From Streptomyces sp. NBC_00358 (GTDB taxonomy: Bacteria; Actinomycetota; Actinomycetes; Streptomycetales; Streptomycetaceae), in the NCBI RefSeq assembly GCF_036099295.1, contig NZ_CP107976.1, forward strand, positions 2,170,001 to 2,234,000: a stretch of DNA of 64,000 bases. Direction: 5' to 3'. Below the pieces are notes generated by a model. That model was not told the origin of the DNA. It was given only the letters and a program-made list of their open reading frames with translations, and ran no database searches. Every line of letters starts with the position of its first letter. Within the stretch, counting starts at the first letter, position 1. Below are positions 60,904 to 64,000 of the stretch, piece by piece. Made by a program: the position numbers and the translations under genes.

Positions 60904-62084
60904 AGCGACTCCTGCTGGGGCGTGCGACGGGACTCGGCGTAGCGCTCGTACCGCTCGTAGCGCTCGACGCGGCGCCGCTTGGCGCGCCGGAAGCGGCGGG
61001 CGACGAGGCGCGCCAGGTCGGCGGCGCCGACCATGCCGGCCTCGGGGCCGAGCTGGGCACGCGCGATCCGGGCCTCGGGGCGGTAGCCGCGGCCCGTGAG
61101 GTGCCGGCGGAAGGCGTCGCGCGCGGGGCCGATCAGCAGGTCGTCGGCCGCGCTGACGCCGCCGCCGATGACGAAACAGGAGGGGTCCAGCGCGGCGGCC
61201 AGGTTGGCGATGCCGACGCCGAGCCACTGACCGATGTCCTGGAGGAGTTCGACGCACATGGCGTCGCCGTCGCGGGCCAGCTCGGTGATCATCGGGCCGG
61301 TGATGTCGGCGATGTTGCCCTTGACGTGCTCGATGATCCCGTACGCCACCGGGGAGTCGGCCGCGGCGAGCTCGCGGGCCTCGCGGACCAGCGCGTTGCC
61401 GGAGCTGTACTGCTCCCAGCAGCCGCGGTTGCCGCACGGGCAGCGGTGGCCGCCGGGCACGACCTGCATATGGCCGAACTCACCGGCGACACCGAACTTG
61501 CCCCGCTTGACCTGCCCGTCCTCCAGGATCGCGCCGCCGATACCGGTACCGAGCGTGATCATCACGAGGTGGTCCTCGCCGCGTCCGGCGCCGAAGCGCC
61601 ACTCGGCCCAGGCGGCGGCGTTGGCGTCGTTGTCGACCAGGACGGGCACGGCGAGCCGTCCGGCGAGGCGGTCACGCAGCGGCTCGTTGCGCCAGGACAG
61701 GTGGGGGGCGAACAGGATGCGGTTGCGCTCGGCGTCGACCCATCCGGCGGCGCCGATGCCGACGGCGTGCACGTCGTGCCGGTCGGAGAGGTCCAGCACC
61801 AGTTCGACGATGGTGTCCTCGACGACCTTGGGGCTCTTGGACTTGTCCGGCGTCTCGGCGCGGACCTTCTCCAGGATGTTGCCGTCGGCGTCCACGACGC
61901 CCGCCATCACCTTCGTGCCACCGATGTCGATGCCGACGGTGGGGACGCGGGGTGCCGTCAGATGGGAACGGCGCTCGCGTGTCCCCACGGTCCGCAGGAC
62001 GGTGGCCCGCGCGGAGCCGATCGGGGTGCCCCCTGCTCGACCGGAGCCGAGAGCTCGGGGCAGCGCGTCGCGGTAGGTGCTCAT
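60900..62084 (-). CDS. ROK-family sugar kinase (glucokinase-like)
   Basis: 394 aa. The phosphate loop DIGGTKVMAGVVD lies at about 53-65, the catalytic Asp in VLVDNDANAAAWAEWRFGAG, and the ROK signature with zinc ligands in GEFGHMQVVPGGHRCPCGNRGCWEQYSSGNAL (His and three Cys, residues about 205-236). The protein would phosphorylate glucose or a related sugar. A 48-residue N-terminal extension and a basic C-terminal tail (RRFRRAKRRRVERYERYERY) are unusual relative to GlkA. It has no helix-turn-helix, so it is a kinase, not a ROK repressor. It heads a coupled pair with the membrane protein. Confidence 0.88.
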   Translation of the reverse strand: MSTYRDALPRALGSGRAGGTPIGSARATVLRTVGTRERRSHLTAPRVPTVGIDIGGTKVMAGVVDADGNILEKVRAETPDKSKSPKVVEDTIVELVLDLSDRHDVHAVGIGAAGWVDAERNRILFAPHLSWRNEPLRDRLAGRLAVPVLVDNDANAAAWAEWRFGAGRGEDHLVMITLGTGIGGAILEDGQVKRGKFGVAGEFGHMQVVPGGHRCPCGNRGCWEQYSSGNALVREARELAAADSPVAYGIIEHVKGNIADITGPMITELARDGDAMCVELLQDIGQWLGVGIANLAAALDPSCFVIGGGVSAADDLLIGPARDAFRRHLTGRGYRPEARIARAQLGPEAGMVGAADLARLVARRFRRAKRRRVERYERYERYAESRRTPQQESL

Positions 62085-62438
62085 CGCGCCGATTCTGCCC
62101 TACGCCGCACCGCGGCCGCACCGTGGAAGCGCGGGGACGTGTGTGACGCGTGAGCCGTCCGTGGCCTGTCCCGGCCGGCCGGCACGGCCGTACGGGTCAT
62201 CCCTCCGCGCCCCTCGGCCGGCTCGGTTCTCCCGCTCGTGCCGCGGGCCGTCCGGCCGCCTTCCGCCCGCCGACTGGCGGGTCGGCTCTTCCCGCATGAT
62301 CGCGTCCCGGGTGCCGCTGCCGGACATCGTGCCGCGCTTCAGCGGGACGGGACGATCACCCACGAGGCGGGCGTGACGCGGACCGCGGGTGATGAACACA
62401 ACACCCGGTCCGGCGTCCCGTGCGGCGGCCGCACAGGG
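62085..62438. other. Spacer without a supported gene
   Basis: 354 bp between the ROK kinase start and the gntR-like stop, both on the minus strand. It should hold the kinase promoter near 62085-62160. No convincing coding sequence is seen. A weak hairpin at 62381-62409 (ACCgcGGGTG/CACCCGGT) lies about 30 nt beyond the gntR-like stop and may be its terminator. Confidence 0.5.
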
Positions 62439-63203
62439 TCACGGCCGTACGAGGAGCTGGAACTCGAAGGAGTAGCGCGAGGCGCGGTAGATGTGGGTGC
62501 CGAACTCGACGGCGCGGCCGGTGTCGTCGAAGGTGGTCCGCTGCATGGTGAGCACGGGGGCCCCGGTCGGCTCGCCGAGCCGCTCGCCCTCCTCCTCGCT
62601 GGCCGCGCGGGCGCCGACGGACTGGCGGGCGCTGTGCAGGGTGATTCCGGCGCCGCGCATCAGCCGGTACAGGCCGGTGGCCTCCATCCGCTCGCTGTCG
62701 AGGTCCAGCAGCTTGGGGGGCAGGTAGTTGCAGAGGTACGCCATCGGCTCACCGTGCGCGAGACGGAGCCGCTCGACACGGTGGACCTCGCTGCCCTCGG
62801 CCACCCCGAGTGCCGCTGCGACCGCGGTGGACGCCGGTTCGACGGTGTTGAGGACCACCTGGGTCGCCGGACGCTGGCCCGCCGATTCCAGGTCGTCGTA
62901 GAGACTGCTCAGTTCCATGGGCCGTTTGACCTGGCTGTGCACGACCTGGGTGCCGACACCGCGGCGCCGTACGAGCAGCCCCTTGTCGACGAGGGACTGG
63001 ATGGCCTGGCGGACCGTGGGGCGGGACAGGCCGAGCCGTGCGGCGAGCTCGATCTCGTTGCCGAGCAGGCTGCCCGGGGTCAGCGCTCCGCGCTCGATGG
63101 CGGCCTCGAGCTGCTGCGAGAGCTGGAAATAGAGCGGGACCGGGCTGCTGCGGTCGACGCTGAGCTGGAGCGACACGGTCGGATCCACATCTGGTTTGGC
63201 CAC
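62439..63203 (-). CDS. GntR-family regulator, HutC subfamily
   Basis: 254 aa. N-terminal winged helix (PLYFQLSQQLEAAIERGALTPG, then LAARLGLSRPTVRQAIQSLV) and a C-terminal UTRA effector domain (about 85-254, ending FGTHIYRASRYSFEFQL). Such proteins usually sense a sugar phosphate or amino acid derivative. GTG 63203 gives a normal N-terminus; an in-frame reading to 63278 would cross the operator. It diverges from an inositol-dehydrogenase-like gene and probably controls it through TTGTCCGGACAA at 63253-63264. Confidence 0.9.
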   Translation of the reverse strand: MAKPDVDPTVSLQLSVDRSSPVPLYFQLSQQLEAAIERGALTPGSLLGNEIELAARLGLSRPTVRQAIQSLVDKGLLVRRRGVGTQVVHSQVKRPMELSSLYDDLESAGQRPATQVVLNTVEPASTAVAAALGVAEGSEVHRVERLRLAHGEPMAYLCNYLPPKLLDLDSERMEATGLYRLMRGAGITLHSARQSVGARAASEEEGERLGEPTGAPVLTMQRTTFDDTGRAVEFGTHIYRASRYSFEFQLLVRP

Positions 63204-63252
63204 GGATCGAGCGTAGCTCCGGGAGATGTTGACGGGAAGTTGTGAAGTTCGA

Positions 63253-63264
63253 TTGTCCGGACAA
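63253..63264. promoter_or_regulatory. Perfect 12-bp palindrome between gntR-like and Gfo/Idh/MocA genes
   Basis: TTGTCCGGACAA lies 5 bp upstream of a -35 box (TTGACA, 63269-63274) for the rightward gene and 50 bp from the gntR-like start. It is a strong candidate operator for the divergent GntR regulator. Confidence 0.7.
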
Positions 63265-63268
63265 ACCA

Positions 63269-63298
63269 TTGACAGCATGATGGGTCGGCCCTCAGTTT
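63269..63298 (+). promoter_or_regulatory. Promoter of the Gfo/Idh/MocA gene, apparently leaderless
   Basis: TTGACA (63269-63274) and CAGTTT (63293-63298) are spaced 18 bp. The -10 ends 6 nt before the ATG at 63305 and there is no ribosome site, so transcription would begin at or next to the start codon. Confidence 0.6.
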
Positions 63299-63304
63299 GT
63301 TCCC

Positions 63305-64000
63305 ATGCGCATCGGACTCATCGGAGCGGGTCGTATCGGTACATTCCACGCGGCCACTCTCAGCCGTCACCGTGAGGTCGGCGGCTCCCTCATCGTCACG
63401 GACGCCGACCCCGCACGGGCTCAGCGGCTGGCGGACCGGCTGGGCGCGACGGCCGCGCCCGGCGTGAACGAGATCTTCACCTGGGGTGTGGACGCGGTGG
63501 TCATCACCGCCGCCACCTCGGCCCACGCCGAACTGATCGGTCGGGCAGCACGCTCCGGACTCCCGGTCTTCTGCGAGAAGCCCATAGCCCTCGACCTGGC
63601 GGGCACGCTGGCCGCGCTCGCGGAGGTCGACGCCGCCGGAACGGTCCTGCAGATGGGTTTCCAGCGCCGCTTCGACGTGGGCTACACGGCCGCCCGTGAG
63701 GCGGTGCGGTCGGGCAGGCTCGGCCGGCTGCACACCGTACGCGCGATGACGTCGGACCAGTCGCCGCCCCCGGCCGGCTACCTCCCCCTTTCCGGCGGGC
63801 TCTACCGCGACTGTCTGATCCACGACTTCGACATGCTGCGCTGGGTCAGCGGCCGCGAGGTCGTCCAGGTGTACGCGACCGGCTCCGACGCCGGGCCCCC
63901 GATGTTCCGCGAGGCCGGCGACATCGACACCGGCGCGGCCGTCCTCACCTTCGACGACGGCATGCTCGCGACGGCGACGGCCACCCGGGTGAACGGCGCG
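63305..64000 (+). CDS. Gfo/Idh/MocA-family dehydrogenase, inositol 2-dehydrogenase-like (partial, runs off the window)
   Basis: First 232 codons only; no stop before the window ends. The N-terminal Rossmann motif GLIGAGRIGTFHAATL (residues 4-19) binds NAD(P). The catalytic Lys is in FCEKPIALDLAG, and GFQRRFDVGY and the DCLIHDFDMLRWV segment (Asp and His of the active site) follow. This matches myo-inositol 2-dehydrogenase (IolG) and its relatives. The divergent GntR regulator and shared palindrome suggest induction by inositol or a related sugar. Start as given by the promoter layout. Confidence 0.9.
   Translation, partial: MRIGLIGAGRIGTFHAATLSRHREVGGSLIVTDADPARAQRLADRLGATAAPGVNEIFTWGVDAVVITAATSAHAELIGRAARSGLPVFCEKPIALDLAGTLAALAEVDAAGTVLQMGFQRRFDVGYTAAREAVRSGRLGRLHTVRAMTSDQSPPPAGYLPLSGGLYRDCLIHDFDMLRWVSGREVVQVYATGSDAGPPMFREAGDIDTGAAVLTFDDGMLATATATRVNGA

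Overview
The window is 64 kb of very GC-rich actinobacterial chromosome. Dense third-position G/C, frequent GTG starts with 4-base stop/start overlaps (GTGA or ATGA), an F420-type LLM oxidoreductase, BlaI/M56 modules, a fused PcaD-PcaC protein and a ROK sugar kinase together point to Streptomyces or a very close relative. I saw no tRNA, rRNA, transposase, integrase, phage gene or CRISPR array. The region reads as ordinary chromosome carrying many small accessory operons.

Layout. (1) 0.1-5.0 kb: a three-gene operon of GMC oxidoreductase, DUF2252 protein and GH15 glycoside hydrolase. A ClC-type chloride channel converges on it with a 50-bp overlap. (2) 6.6-9.5 kb: a sirtuin, then an alkylation-repair pair (Ada-AlkA fusion coupled to an O6-alkylguanine methyltransferase). 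(3) 9.7-19.9 kb: an envelope-stress region bracketed by two BlaI-repressor/M56-protease modules. The first diverges from DedA-PAP2-response regulator-histidine kinase. The second diverges from an ArnT/GT39-like glycosyltransferase plus a flippase-like LPG-synthase-type membrane protein. Repeated CTACA/TGTAG dyads sit in both divergent promoters. (4) 20-30 kb: an EEP nuclease, macrodomain hydrolase, CrtI-like oxidoreductase, inositol monophosphatase-like phosphatase, a gamma-glutamyltransferase-like enzyme, a NarL-type two-component system coupled to a DUF4232 lipoprotein, and an AhpD-like protein. (5) 31-40.4 kb: a reductive pyrimidine (uracil) degradation cluster. It has an NCS1 permease, an LLM F420-type oxidoreductase, dihydropyrimidinase, two paralogous beta-ureidopropionase-like amidohydrolases, a class III aminotransferase and a PucR regulator. 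A recognisable dihydropyrimidine dehydrogenase is absent. (6) 40.4-51.2 kb: a 10-unit, 28-bp tandem repeat, a large partly disordered protein, a HAD phosphatase, a divergent HTH/methionine aminopeptidase pair with apparently leaderless promoters, a secreted gamma-glutamyltransferase, an unrecognised membrane-anchored protein, a secreted CocE/X-Pro-peptidase-like hydrolase and a decayed gene. (7) 51.5-54.3 kb: exonuclease III, an MBL-fold hydrolase and a PcaL fusion whose lactonase nucleophile position reads Ala. (8) 54.6-62.1 kb: a long minus-strand run with a ROK kinase coupled to a small membrane protein, and a SNF2 helicase coupled to a SWIM zinc-finger protein. (9) 62.4-64 kb: a HutC-type GntR regulator divergent from an inositol-dehydrogenase-like gene cut by the window end, with a perfect 12-bp palindrome between them.

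The most interesting items are the paired BlaI/M56 modules with shared operator dyads facing polyprenyl-phosphate and envelope genes, the LLM oxidoreductase in the pyrimidine cluster as a candidate replacement for the missing first step, the coupled SNF2/SWIM pair with a repeated linear motif, and the Ser-to-Ala change in PcaL. Family assignments come from reading motifs by eye. No database search was run.
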